A DNA stretch of 39,499 bases from positions 1 to 39,499 of the forward strand of contig JBKDUF010000005.1 of the NCBI GenBank assembly GCA_046339595.1. Reading direction: 5' to 3'. Position numbers and translations under genes: made by a program. Positions 1 through 8,360 of this stretch are shown here, piece after piece (the stretch's first letter is position 1; each line of letters starts with the position of its first letter). The stretch comes from Ga0077527 sp021300125. Lineage in GTDB: Bacteria; Pseudomonadota; Gammaproteobacteria; Burkholderiales; SG8-41. The notes below the pieces were generated by a model, which had not been told where the DNA came from, searched no databases, and worked only from the letters and a program-made list of their open reading frames with translations.

Positions 1-1
1 G

Positions 2-256
2 CTGCGCGCGCGGCGTTATGCCTCCACCGGCATCCTCGGCGGCAGCACAGACGGACCGAAGTACCTGACCGCCTACGAAATGACCGGCCCCGATGTCTGG
101 GAAAGCCCGGCCGCGCTGCAGGCCCGCAAGACGCCGTGGACGGAAAAAATGCGTTCGCTCTTCAGCAACACCCGGCGCGCGCTCTACCAGCTCGTCGCCC
201 CGGCGCTCGAACACGCGCAGGCACGCGCAATGCCCCGCCTCTCTGTAAAAAAATAA
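2..256 (+). CDS. C-terminal end of an unidentified protein (5' truncated)
   Basis: An open frame enters from the left edge and ends at TAA 254-256, giving about 84 residues. The readable part contains DGPKYLTAYEM, then VWESPAAL and TPWTEKM. This pattern resembles the C-terminal half of small ferredoxin-like (dimeric alpha-beta barrel) proteins such as the DUF4286 group. That comparison is from memory and weak. The end is rich in Arg and Ala and finishes in a Lys pair. It is the first gene in the same direction as the CoA-ligase-like pair, only 11 bases upstream of its start, so co-transcription is likely. No function can be assigned from the fragment. Confidence 0.6.
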   Translation: MRARRYASTGILGGSTDGPKYLTAYEMTGPDVWESPAALQARKTPWTEKMRSLFSNTRRALYQLVAPALEHAQARAMPRLSVKK

Positions 257-267
257 TCAATTAAATC

Positions 268-1410
268 ATGTATTTACTGGAACACGACGGGAAAACCCTG
301 TTGGCCCGCCACGGCATCCCGCTGCCCGCCGGCTGCCTGCATACCGCAGCGCTCAAACCAGAGCTGCCGCCCGGCCCCTGGGTGGTGAAGGCGCAGATCA
401 CCGCCGGCGGCCGCGGCAAGGCGGGACTGATCAGGACTGCCGACAGTCCCGCGGAAGTTGCCGCGCGCAGCGCCGAAATTCTCGGCAAAAGCGCCAAGGG
501 CCGCAGCGTGCGCGCGCTGCGCATCGAGCAGCAGGTACAGGGCGCGACGGAAGCCTATCTGTCGATGATGCTCGACCCGGCCTCAGCCGGCGTGCGCATC
601 ATCATGGCGGCCAGCGGCGGCATCGACATCGAAGCCCTTCCGCGCGACGCCCTGAAGACTGCCACCGCGGCGCCCGAGGCCGCCGCGCTGGCCGCCGCGG
701 CCGAGGGGCTGGCCGCCGGAATCCCCGGCGCCACCGGCCGGGCGCTGGCCGAAGCCGGACGCGCGATGGCCCAGGCCTTCATCGCCGAGGAAGCCCTGCT
801 CATCGAAATCAACCCGCTGTTCGTGCGCGCCGACGGTTCATGGCTCGCCGGTGACGCCAAGTTTGTCACCGACGATGCCGCGCTGCCGCGGCAGCCGGCG
901 CAACGTGCACTGCTCGCCGATGTCGGCGGCGCCTATGGCGAAACCGTGCTCAAGGACGCCCACGGCTGCGACTATGTGGTGGTCGACCCCGAGGGCGAGA
1001 TCGCGCTGCTCACCACCGGCGCCGGCCTGTCGATGATGCTGATCGACGAAATGCGCGGCGCGGGACTCAAGCCCTACAACTTCCTCGACATCCGCACCGG
1101 CGGCCTGCGCGGCGAAACCAGGCGCCTGGTCAACGTGCTGCACTGGATGCGCCAGGGACCGAACGTGAAGGTGCTGCTGATCAACATTTTCGCGGGCATC
1201 ACCGAGCTGGGCGAGTTCTCGCGGCTGCTGGTCAGCGCGCTGAAGGACGTGCCGGAATTCAGGGTGCCGGTGGTCGCACGCCTGGTCGGCAACGGCATGG
1301 AAACCGCGCGCGGCGTGCTCGCGGAGGCCGGCATCACGCTGCACAGCGACCTCGATGCCGCGCTGGCCGAAGTGCGCAGCCATCTGGGCTCGCAGGGAGC
1401 GCAGCGATGA
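268..1410 (+). CDS. Succinyl-CoA-ligase-like beta subunit (ATP-grasp, ADP-forming acyl-CoA ligase)
   Basis: At 380 residues it matches SucC length (about 388). The N-terminal half is an ATP-grasp domain (VVKAQITAGGRGKAGL near residues 34-49, EINPLFV near 180). The C-terminal half is a ligase CoA domain ending with the INIFAGI motif near 308. It should form an alpha-beta ligase with the next gene, making a carboxylic acid CoA thioester from ATP and CoA in the cytoplasm. The loop that in true SucC reads NFLDVGGGA here reads NFLDIRTGG, so the acid bound is probably not succinate. The start lacks an obvious Shine-Dalgarno sequence and follows an AT-rich leader. The stop overlaps the next start by four bases (ATGA at 1407). 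Dehydrogenases and a CoA-transferase nearby suggest a catabolic acid rather than the TCA cycle. Confidence 0.85.
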   Translation: MYLLEHDGKTLLARHGIPLPAGCLHTAALKPELPPGPWVVKAQITAGGRGKAGLIRTADSPAEVAARSAEILGKSAKGRSVRALRIEQQVQGATEAYLSMMLDPASAGVRIIMAASGGIDIEALPRDALKTATAAPEAAALAAAAEGLAAGIPGATGRALAEAGRAMAQAFIAEEALLIEINPLFVRADGSWLAGDAKFVTDDAALPRQPAQRALLADVGGAYGETVLKDAHGCDYVVVDPEGEIALLTTGAGLSMMLIDEMRGAGLKPYNFLDIRTGGLRGETRRLVNVLHWMRQGPNVKVLLINIFAGITELGEFSRLLVSALKDVPEFRVPVVARLVGNGMETARGVLAEAGITLHSDLDAALAEVRSHLGSQGAQR

Positions 1411-2282
1411 ACCTGCCGCGCATCGACCGCAGCACCCGGGTCATCCTGCAGGGCATCAGCGGCCGCGCCGGACGGCTGCACAGCCGCCTGATGAAGGAAT
1501 ACGGCACCCACCTCGTCGGCGGCGTATCCCCGGTCAGGGACGTCACGGAAATCAACGGTATTCCGCTGTTTCCCGACTGCGCCTCGGCGGTCAAGGCCAC
1601 CGGCGCCACGGTCAGCGTGGCGCTGGTCGGCGCCTATGACCTGCTCGCCGCGATGCGTGAAGCGGTCGCCGCCGGCATCAAAATGATCGTCACCCCGACC
1701 GAAGGCATGCCGGTGCACGATGCGCTGCAGGCCAAGCGCCTGACGCAGGAAGCCGGCGTGCTGTGGATCGGCGGCTCAACACCGGGCATGGCCGTGGCCG
1801 AAGTCGCCAAGCTGGGCTTCCTGCCCGATGTCTCGCTCAAATCCGGGCCGCTGGGCCTGATGTCGAAATCCGGCACCCTGTCCTACGAATCCGGTTACCG
1901 GCTGGCGCTGCGCGGCATCGGCACCTCGGTGTGGATCGGAGTCGGCGGGGATCCGGTCAAGGGCCTGCGCTATTCCGACCTGGTGCCCTTCTACGCACAG
2001 GATGCGCAGACCAGGGCCCTGCTCATCATCGGCGAGATCGGCGGCCGCGACGAGGAGGATTTCGCCGAGGCGGTGAAGGCACAACATTTCACCAAGCCCG
2101 TGTCCGCACTGATTGCCGGCCGCACCGCGCCCGAGGGTGTTGCGATGGGCCACGCCGGCGCACTGACCTATGGCTCGCACGGCGGTTACGCCGCCAAACG
2201 CGCGGCACTTGAAGCGGCCGGGGTGACAGTCTACGACAGCCTCAACGCCATGGTCGAGGGCATCGCCGAGCGCCTGCGCTGA
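1407..2282 (+). CDS. Succinyl-CoA-ligase-like alpha subunit
   Basis: At 291 residues it matches SucD (289). It has an N-terminal CoA-binding Rossmann domain (ILQGISGRAG near residue 12), the SKSGTLSYE phosphate-loop motif near 152, IGEIGG near 207, and the phosphohistidine segment MGHAGA near 246. In E. coli SucD that His accepts phosphate from ATP via the beta subunit before acyl phosphate and CoA ester formation. The usual PNCPG substrate-side motif is replaced by GSTPGM, so the substrate is probably not succinate. Start and stop are translationally coupled to the beta subunit. It ends 25 bases before a convergent dehydrogenase, and no terminator hairpin is visible in that gap. Confidence 0.87.
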   Translation: MNLPRIDRSTRVILQGISGRAGRLHSRLMKEYGTHLVGGVSPVRDVTEINGIPLFPDCASAVKATGATVSVALVGAYDLLAAMREAVAAGIKMIVTPTEGMPVHDALQAKRLTQEAGVLWIGGSTPGMAVAEVAKLGFLPDVSLKSGPLGLMSKSGTLSYESGYRLALRGIGTSVWIGVGGDPVKGLRYSDLVPFYAQDAQTRALLIIGEIGGRDEEDFAEAVKAQHFTKPVSALIAGRTAPEGVAMGHAGALTYGSHGGYAAKRAALEAAGVTVYDSLNAMVEGIAERLR

Positions 2283-2307
2283 GGCGCGAGGTTCAGCGGG
2301 AGCAAGC

Positions 2308-3477
2308 TCAGAAAATGTCGAGGTCGAGGAAGCCGTCCGGGCCGAATTCGCCCAGGATGTGCTTGCCTACCAGTTCCTTCAGCGTCTCCGTGGTGCCGCC
2401 GCCAAGGCTGCCGTAACGCGCGCCGCGGTAGAAGCGCGACACCGGGAACTCGTCGGTGAAACCGTAGCCGCCGTGGACCTGGATCGCCTCGCTGGTGACG
2501 CGCAGCGACATCTCGTTGACGGTGATCTTGGCGATCGCCGACATGTAAGGATCCGGGAAGGGATTGGCGGTGGCGCAGGCGCGGTAGAGTATGGAACGGC
2601 TGGCCTCGATGTCGCGGTACATCTCCGCGAGCTTGTGGCGGATCGCCTGGAATTCGCCGATGGAGCGGCCGAAGGCGCTGCGGTCGCGGGTGTATTTCAC
2701 CGCCTCCTCGAAGGCGCCCTCCGCCAGCCCCAGCGAGATGCTGGGATTCAGGCAGCGCTGGGTGTTGAAGGCCTTGAGCAACTTGCGGAAACCGTCCTCG
2801 CGGATGATGAGGTTCTCCAGCGGCAGCTCGCAGTTGTCGAAGCGCACCTCGGCGAGGTTCTCGCCGCCCATGGTGTGGTAACGGGCTGTGCACTCGAAAC
2901 CGGGGGTGCCGCGCTCGATCAGCACGCAACCGATGCCTTCGCGTCCAGGACGGCGGTCGATGCGGCTGAACACGACAAAGGCCTGCGCTTCGTCAACGCG
3001 GCTGATCAGGGTCTTCACACCGTTGAGGACCAGGCGGTCGCCCTTGATGTCGGCATTGGTGCGGTAGTTGGCGACATCGGTGCCGGCATGCGGCTCGGTC
3101 ATGCAGATGGCGAGGATCGCCTCGCCGGTGCAGACCTTGGGCAGCAGCGCGCGGCGGATGTGGTCCGGGGCGTAAGTGGAAATGATGCGCGCCTGCACGC
3201 CGACCTCGCCCAGCACCGCCATCGCGGTGACGTAGCAGCCCTTGGCAATTTCCTCAAGCACCAGCGCGGTATCGAGCACCGGCAGATCGAGGCCGCCGTA
3301 CTCCTCGGGAATGGCCATGCCGAGCACGCCGATGCCGGCAAGCTCGCGGAGGTTATCCCACGGAAAGGTGCCATCCATGTACTTGAGCGCGCGGGGCTTG
3401 AATTTCTCCTGCGTCAGCGCGCGCACGGTGGCCACCATGCTTTTCTGTTCTTCGCTCAGCCTGAATTCGATTGACAC
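2308..3477 (-). CDS. Acyl-CoA dehydrogenase family flavoprotein 1
   Basis: From a GTG start it is 389 residues, the normal family length. The open frame runs upstream to an ATG at 3585, but GTG at 3477 sits six bases after AGGAG and gives the normal N-terminus (SIEFRLSEEQ), so I chose GTG. It has the three-domain acyl-CoA dehydrogenase layout: ICMTEPHAGTDV near residue 125 (FAD-side loop), DRSAFGRSIGEFQ near 270, and the C-terminal HGGYGFTDEFPVSRFYR helix. It should oxidise an acyl-CoA to enoyl-CoA using FAD. By hand alignment, neither known position of the catalytic Glu holds Glu: the MCAD Glu376 site is Gly in LGGGTTE, and the isovaleryl-CoA dehydrogenase Glu254 site is Gln in NTQRCL. It is separated from the two upstream paralogues by a terminator. 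Confidence 0.88.
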   Translation of the reverse strand: MSIEFRLSEEQKSMVATVRALTQEKFKPRALKYMDGTFPWDNLRELAGIGVLGMAIPEEYGGLDLPVLDTALVLEEIAKGCYVTAMAVLGEVGVQARIISTYAPDHIRRALLPKVCTGEAILAICMTEPHAGTDVANYRTNADIKGDRLVLNGVKTLISRVDEAQAFVVFSRIDRRPGREGIGCVLIERGTPGFECTARYHTMGGENLAEVRFDNCELPLENLIIREDGFRKLLKAFNTQRCLNPSISLGLAEGAFEEAVKYTRDRSAFGRSIGEFQAIRHKLAEMYRDIEASRSILYRACATANPFPDPYMSAIAKITVNEMSLRVTSEAIQVHGGYGFTDEFPVSRFYRGARYGSLGGGTTETLKELVGKHILGEFGPDGFLDLDIF

Positions 3478-3576
3478 GACCTGCTCCTGATTGCGGGGAA
3501 TGCGGATGATACCGGGGCCGGTGCGGCTGTGGCGCCGGTGTCCGGGAGTTGGACGCGGCGCGGCCCGGGTTTCCGG

Positions 3577-3612
3577 AAAAAACACAGCCCGCCGGAGCGC
3601 GGCGGGCTGTGT
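3577..3612 (-). terminator. Intrinsic terminator after the acyl-CoA dehydrogenase pair
   Basis: A perfect 13-bp stem (3582-3594 with 3600-3612, loop 3595-3599) is followed on the minus strand by six T (3582-3577). It lies 39 bases after the stop of the gene at 3651-4850. It separates that transcription unit from the dehydrogenase at 2308-3477, which must then have its own promoter. A TATCAT hexamer at 3511-3506 (minus) is a candidate -10 box but has no good -35. Confidence 0.85.
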
Positions 3613-3650
3613 GCGGCACGGCGGCGCGGGCCGCCGCGGCCCTGGATTCC

Positions 3651-4850
3651 TCAGCTCGACCAGTTCGGCGACTGCGGCAGGCGCTTCACCACCTTGACCC
3701 GCTGCACAGTGTCGCCGGCAAGGTGGGTCCAGATCATCCCGTCGCGCACCAGCTTGTCGACACGGGCGTGCATCATGCAGCCCTCGGGACCGTGGATTTC
3801 CATGTTGGCGCGGGTCACGCGCTGCACGACCTCCTGCGAGTAGTTCATCACCAGCACGTTGTTGCCGAGGTCGGGCAGCTTGCGGTCGCGCTCCCAGGCC
3901 GTGCGCAGCACGAAGGAACGCAGCGCCTCGGTCAGCACGTACATCTCGTTCAGGCGCAGCTGCACCATCTGGTGGTCGATCAGCAGCTTGCCGGCGCGCT
4001 TGTGGTTGCGCGCGAACTGCATCGCCATGCCGACGGCATCGTCGCAGATGCCCAGCGCATTGGCGGCGAGCTCGATGTCGCCGAACTCGGACTTGTCATT
4101 GGCACGCGCCTTGACGCCGCCATTGACCTCGCCCATGACATGGCTCTTGTGGATGCGGCAGTCTTCGAAAATCAGCTCGCCGTTCTGGTAGAAGCGCCAG
4201 CCGCGCTTGTTGAACACCTTGCCGATGCGGAAGCCCGGGGTGTCCTTGGGGATGATGAACATCGTGGTGCCCTGGCGGATGCTGACGTCGGGGTTGGTGC
4301 GCGCATCCACGAAGAACAGCTTGGCCACGCTGCCGTTGGCGATGAACATCTTGCTGCCGTTGAGCACCCAGTGGTCGCCATCGGGTTCGGCGCGCAGTTT
4401 CCAGCCGGCCTTGGGATCGTTTTCCGGCGGCATCCGGTTGTCGGAACCGGCATTGGCCTCGGTGCCGCCCTTGCCGAGCAGGAAGGTGTCGTCGGTCATG
4501 AAAGGCTTGAGGAAGCGCTCCTTCTGGTCTTCCGTGCAGGAGGCGGCCACGAGGTGGCTCCACTTCCAGCACTGGCTGAAGGTTTTGGACACCGAGCTGT
4601 CGCCGCGCGCGAGCTCGGCCATGACCACGGCCTGGGTTACGAAGTCGGCTTCGTGGCCACCCCACTCCTTGGGCACGGCCAGGGTACGGAAGCCCAGCTT
4701 CGAGCCCTTTTCAATGATGTTCCAGTCAAAGGTGGCCTTGGGGTCGGCGATCTGGTCGCGCGCGACCGACATCGGCCGCACCTCTTCCTCGGCGAACTTG
4801 CGCGCTTCCATCTGCCAGTGCCGCTGCTCTTCGTTCAGTGCGAAATCCAT
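3651..4850 (-). CDS. Acyl-CoA dehydrogenase family flavoprotein 2
   Basis: The protein has 399 residues. The ATG follows AGGA with a seven-base gap. The N-terminal helical domain begins MDFALNEEQRHW. A middle beta domain follows (GTEANAGSDNR near 128, WVLNGSKMFIANG near 160) and then a C-terminal helical domain with ANMEIHGPEGCMMHARVDK. It belongs to the FAD acyl-CoA dehydrogenase superfamily. By hand alignment the MCAD Glu376 position is Ala (LAGDT) and the alternative Glu position is Gly. The gene is 45 bases downstream of another dehydrogenase, and a strong terminator follows. Side-by-side unequal acyl-CoA dehydrogenases are known in hetero-oligomeric enzymes such as the mycobacterial steroid side-chain types. 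That this pair forms a complex is inference. Confidence 0.87.
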   Translation of the reverse strand: MDFALNEEQRHWQMEARKFAEEEVRPMSVARDQIADPKATFDWNIIEKGSKLGFRTLAVPKEWGGHEADFVTQAVVMAELARGDSSVSKTFSQCWKWSHLVAASCTEDQKERFLKPFMTDDTFLLGKGGTEANAGSDNRMPPENDPKAGWKLRAEPDGDHWVLNGSKMFIANGSVAKLFFVDARTNPDVSIRQGTTMFIIPKDTPGFRIGKVFNKRGWRFYQNGELIFEDCRIHKSHVMGEVNGGVKARANDKSEFGDIELAANALGICDDAVGMAMQFARNHKRAGKLLIDHQMVQLRLNEMYVLTEALRSFVLRTAWERDRKLPDLGNNVLVMNYSQEVVQRVTRANMEIHGPEGCMMHARVDKLVRDGMIWTHLAGDTVQRVKVVKRLPQSPNWSS

Positions 4851-4895
4851 GTCGTTATCCTGGGTAGTGACGGTTTCGGGAAGTGGTTGCGCCGC

Positions 4896-6128
4896 TCAGC
4901 GCTTGAAGCCGGCCAGCGTCTCGGCCAGCACCAGCGGCGTGGTCAGGTCGCAGTCGGCGGAATGCTTGAGCACCAGCGTGTCGTGCACGTATTTCTGCAG
5001 CGGCATGTCGCGCATCACGCCCATCGCGCCGAAACATTCGGCGGATTCGAGCGTGGCGTGGTGCAGCGCGTGACCGGCAAAGTTGCGCGCCACCACCGGC
5101 CACGGCAGGTCGCTGACACTGCCCTGCTGCGCGGCCTCGGGGTGGTCGGAGATCCACGCGGCCTTGTGCACCAGCGCGCGTGCAGCCTCGATCTGCATCG
5201 CCACGTCTGCGAGCTTCATGCCGATGGCCTGGTGCTCGACGATGTAGCGGCCGCCCTGCCAGCGGATCTTGGCGTATTCGATCGCGGCCTCGTGCGCGGC
5301 CTGGGCCACGCCGACGTTGATCGCGGCCAGTTGCACGGTGCGGCGGGCAAAAAACTCGTCCTGCAGCAGGCGCAGGGCGGCATCGGCTGCAATCACGTCG
5401 TTATCGCCAACGCGGCAGCCTTCGAAGGCCACCGGCCCGCAGGCGCCGTGGTGCCAGCGGGTGCGTTCGCCGTCGCCGCCAAAGGCCGGCAGCGCGTCGC
5501 TGACCGACAGACCTTTTGCGTCGCGCGGCACGATCAGCGTGACCACGCCGCTGTCGGCCTTGGCCTGAACAATAAAGAGTTTGGCCAGCGGCGCATTGGC
5601 GACAAAGGGTGCGAGGCCGTCGATGATCCAGCCTTTGCCGTCGCGTTTGGCGCTGAGGTCGGGGGCGCCCACCGGCTCGTCATCATCGGGCAGTGCGCCG
5701 TGGTAGCTCCAGCCGCGTTCCTGCTGGGCATCACGCGCCACCAGCGCGAGATGGAAATCGGGGTCTTCGGCAAAGCTCCCAAGCCAGCGCCCGCGCTGCT
5801 CATCGGACATCGCGCCGGCATGGCACTGCCGCGCGATCAGCGCGGTCTCGCCCAGCACCACGGCGAGGTCGACGTCGCCCGCAGCGATCTCTTCCAGCAG
5901 CAGGCAGGTGGTCAGCGCATCAGCGCCGGCGCCGCCGGCCTCTTCCGGCAGCGGCAACGCGCGCAGGCCCATTTCCGACGCCTGGCGCAACAGCGGCATC
6001 ATCAGCGGTTTTTCGAACGGTTCCAGCCGCTTCGGATCGATGGCGGCGGGCTTGACCTCGCGCGTGACGAAATCGCGCAGGGCGTCGCGGAACTCAAGCT
6101 GCTCGGAAGTCAGGTTCAGGTCGTACAT
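4896..6128 (-). CDS. Acyl-CoA dehydrogenase family flavoprotein 3 (divergent)
   Basis: From the ATG at 6128 it is 410 residues and begins MYDLNLTSEQLEFRDAL, the usual N-terminal helix. The frame stays open to 6200, but that extension (Pro/Arg/Ser-rich) does not look like family sequence. A possible AAGGA lies 11 bases upstream. The middle domain is degenerate: the usual TEP.AGSD loop reads LVARDAQQER. The C-terminus (AECFGAMGVMRDMPLQKY) keeps the family pattern, but the catalytic Glu site is Ala (HSADC). It looks like the less canonical partner of the 3651-4850 protein, in an operon with it. Upstream, 6129-6413 is a 285-base gap in which I see no gene or clear signal. Confidence 0.83.
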   Translation of the reverse strand: MYDLNLTSEQLEFRDALRDFVTREVKPAAIDPKRLEPFEKPLMMPLLRQASEMGLRALPLPEEAGGAGADALTTCLLLEEIAAGDVDLAVVLGETALIARQCHAGAMSDEQRGRWLGSFAEDPDFHLALVARDAQQERGWSYHGALPDDDEPVGAPDLSAKRDGKGWIIDGLAPFVANAPLAKLFIVQAKADSGVVTLIVPRDAKGLSVSDALPAFGGDGERTRWHHGACGPVAFEGCRVGDNDVIAADAALRLLQDEFFARRTVQLAAINVGVAQAAHEAAIEYAKIRWQGGRYIVEHQAIGMKLADVAMQIEAARALVHKAAWISDHPEAAQQGSVSDLPWPVVARNFAGHALHHATLESAECFGAMGVMRDMPLQKYVHDTLVLKHSADCDLTTPLVLAETLAGFKR

Positions 6129-6413
6129 GGGATGGGGCGTCCTTGCCTTGCGGTTAGGGTTGGATTGCGTAGACGGCGGCCGCCGGGACGGATGCGCCAA
6201 GGGCGCGAGCGGAATCCGCCTCCAGCACTGACGCTGGCGCTTGTTCCGCTGCGGGATTGCGTTGCCTTGCTGCGCGCATCCTTTCTCCTCCGGGGCGCGC
6301 CGGCGGTTTGATGCAGGCTTGTATTACCGGCGCGCAGGGGATAATGCCGAAATCGCACCCCAGCGGCAACCCGCAGCAGGGTTGCCACGATGCGGACGGA
6401 TGAGCCGCGTGCT

Positions 6414-7208
6414 TCAGACCAGGCCGCGTGCGATGCCGCCGTCCACCAGCACCGATTGGCAGGTCACGTAGCTGGTCTTGTGCGAGGCGAGAAAGACGAC
6501 CATCGGCGCGATTTCCTCGGGACGTCCGAAGCGTCCCATCGGGATCTCATGCGAGAACTCGCTGACCAGGTCAGATTCGGGCACACCGCGCTCTTTCGAC
6601 AACGCAGCGATGCGCTTGGTCCACAAACTGGTCATTGTGCGGCCCGGCGACACCGAATTGACCCGGATGTTGTGGGGCTGGAACTCGGCGCCGAGGGTCT
6701 TAACCATCGCGATCAGGCCCGCCTTGTGCACATTCGACACCAGCTGGTGTGGGTACGGCATGCGCGGACCTGCGGCACCGAGGATGACGATGCGGCCGCC
6801 TTTGGCCGACTGTTTCAGGGGCTCCAGTGCGGCGCGGATAATGCGCACGGTGCCCATCACGTTGAATTCGTAGTTGGCATACCAGGCGTCATCGTCGAGT
6901 TCGCCGAACAGCGCGCGCTGGCTGCCCCCGACGGCGGAAACCAGGATGTCCAGCACCGGCGCCTCCTTCGCCAGCCAGGCCTGCAGCCGCGCGACGTCGG
7001 CAGCCTTGGTCACGTCAGCGGCGAAATGGCGGACCTTGCGGCCGGCCCCGCGCTCCAGAGCCGCGGCAGCAGCCTGCAGCTTCCCGGGGTTACGCGAGCA
7101 GATCATCACCTCGGCGCCTTCTTCGAGCAGCGACTTTGCGCTCTCGTAGCCGATGCCCTCGCTCGCGCCCACCACCAGCGCGGTCTCGCCCCGTATGCCC
7201 AGATCCAT
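6414..7208 (-). CDS. SDR-family oxidoreductase with altered catalytic tetrad (1)
   Basis: From ATG 7208 it has 264 residues; this start follows GGAAGG by five bases and is preferred over GTG at 7214. The Rossmann motif GASEGIG lies near residue 13, the conserved Asn is in YEFNVMG, and VNSVSPG follows the active-site helix. It should bind NAD(P) and act on a hydroxyl or keto group, perhaps a 3-hydroxyacyl-CoA given the dehydrogenase neighbours. The catalytic Tyr of YxxxK is Ser here (SNVHK) and the usual Ser before it reads Gly (VILGAAG), so activity is uncertain. An intrinsic terminator ends just upstream of its ribosome site, so transcription probably starts from its own promoter or by readthrough. 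Confidence 0.87.
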   Translation of the reverse strand: MDLGIRGETALVVGASEGIGYESAKSLLEEGAEVMICSRNPGKLQAAAAALERGAGRKVRHFAADVTKAADVARLQAWLAKEAPVLDILVSAVGGSQRALFGELDDDAWYANYEFNVMGTVRIIRAALEPLKQSAKGGRIVILGAAGPRMPYPHQLVSNVHKAGLIAMVKTLGAEFQPHNIRVNSVSPGRTMTSLWTKRIAALSKERGVPESDLVSEFSHEIPMGRFGRPEEIAPMVVFLASHKTSYVTCQSVLVDGGIARGLV

Positions 7209-7223
7209 GACCACCTTCCCTTG

Positions 7224-7250
7224 AAAAAACAGGCGCGGATTCCGCGCCTG
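7224..7250 (-). terminator. Intrinsic terminator after a Bug protein, abutting the SDR ribosome site
   Basis: A 9-bp stem (CAGGCGCGG 7230-7238 with CCGCGCCTG 7242-7250, three-base loop) is followed on the minus strand by six T (7229-7224). It lies between the stop of the Bug gene (7280) and the SDR start (7208), only about 16 bases before that ATG. Confidence 0.8.
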
Positions 7251-7279
7251 CGTGCGGCCCCGGGGGCCCTGTTGCGGTG

Positions 7280-8254
7280 TTATTCCACCTTGGCGCCGGT
7301 GAGCTGGATGAGCTTGCCGTACTTGTCGAAGTCGGAGCGGATCCGCGCATTGAACTCGTCGACGGTGCTGGTCCAGGGATCGAGTACCTGGGCTTCCAGC
7401 CGCTGCACCACATCCGGCATGCGCAGGATCTTGGTCACCTCGGCGTTGAGGCGGTCAATGATCGGCCGCGGCGTGCCGGCTGGCGCGAACAGGGCGATCC
7501 AAGGGTTCATCTCATAGCCGGGCACGCCGGACTCGGCGATGGTCGGCACTTCAGGCAAGGCACGCGAACGTGTCGCGCTGCCCACCCCGAGCGCGCGCAG
7601 CTTGCCGGCCTTGAGCTGGTTGATCACGGTGCCGATGGTCGCGAAGGACACCTGGGCCTCGCCTGCAACCAGCGCGGTGATCTGCGGCGCACCGCCCTTG
7701 TACGGCACATGGATCATGTCGAGCTTGGCCATCGACATCAGCAGCGCCATCTGCAGGTGCGGCGCGCTGCCGTTGCCCGAGGAGGAATACAGGATCTGTC
7801 CGGGCTTGGAACGCGCCAGCTTGAGGAACTCCTGCGTTGTCTTCACCGGCATCGAGGGATGCACGGTCAGCGCACCGGGCTGGGCGCTCAGCAGGCTGAT
7901 GCCGGTGAAATCCTTCAGCGTGTCGTAGGTCAGTTTCTTGCCGTAGAGGTGGGCGTTGCCGAGGTGGGTGGCCGAATGCACCATCAGGGTGTAGCCGTCG
8001 GGCGGCGCCTTGGCGACCACATCGGCACCAATCGAGCCGGCCGCACCGCCGCGATTGTCGACAACGAACTGCTGCCCGGTGATTTCGCCCAGTTTCTGTG
8101 CGACGATGCGGCCGACGATGTCGTTGGTGCCGCCAGGCGGCCAGGGAATGACCACGCGTACGGTCTTGACTGGATAGGCCTGGGCCAGCGTAACCGCAGG
8201 CGACGCGGCAGCCAGCGCGAGCACGCCGGCGGCGATGAACTTCAGGGTTTTCAA
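7280..8254 (-). CDS. Bug/TctC-family periplasmic solute-binding protein
   Basis: The call is 324 residues from a TTG start at 8254. TTG follows GGAG by six bases and opens a signal peptide (LKTLKFIAAGVLALAAASP, cleavage after TLAQA). The ATG at 8341 would add a 29-residue non-signal leader, so I rejected it. Family marks are VVIPWPPGGTNDIVGR near the mature start, VDNRGGAAGS, the HVPYKGGAP segment, and PEVPTIAESGVPG. These proteins bind carboxylates in the periplasm for tripartite tricarboxylate transporters. It lies in tandem with its closest visible relative (8361-9326), but no TctA/TctB gene is present. Confidence 0.93.
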   Translation of the reverse strand: MKTLKFIAAGVLALAAASPAVTLAQAYPVKTVRVVIPWPPGGTNDIVGRIVAQKLGEITGQQFVVDNRGGAAGSIGADVVAKAPPDGYTLMVHSATHLGNAHLYGKKLTYDTLKDFTGISLLSAQPGALTVHPSMPVKTTQEFLKLARSKPGQILYSSSGNGSAPHLQMALLMSMAKLDMIHVPYKGGAPQITALVAGEAQVSFATIGTVINQLKAGKLRALGVGSATRSRALPEVPTIAESGVPGYEMNPWIALFAPAGTPRPIIDRLNAEVTKILRMPDVVQRLEAQVLDPWTSTVDEFNARIRSDFDKYGKLIQLTGAKVE

Positions 8255-8312
8255 AGTGCTCTCCTCGATGAGTAACGGTCTGGTGCCGTTCGGTTGCAAA
8301 CTCCCGCTCTGC

Positions 8313-8341
8313 ATTATCCGCAAACGGCGGCCCGGACACAA
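8313..8341 (-). promoter_or_regulatory. Putative sigma-70 promoter for the Bug gene at 7280-8254
   Basis: On the minus strand TTGTGT (8341-8336) and GATAAT (8318-8313) are separated by 17 bases. The -10 box matches five of six consensus bases. A start near 8306 would leave a leader of about 50 bases before the TTG codon. Confidence 0.45.
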
Positions 8342-8360
8342 TTCGCCGCAGCCGCTGCGA

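Noticed and set aside
3549..6311. A 920-residue plus-strand open frame
   Set aside because: It is antisense to two well-supported acyl-CoA dehydrogenases and reads as His/Arg/Ala-rich low-information sequence, a common artefact of high GC.
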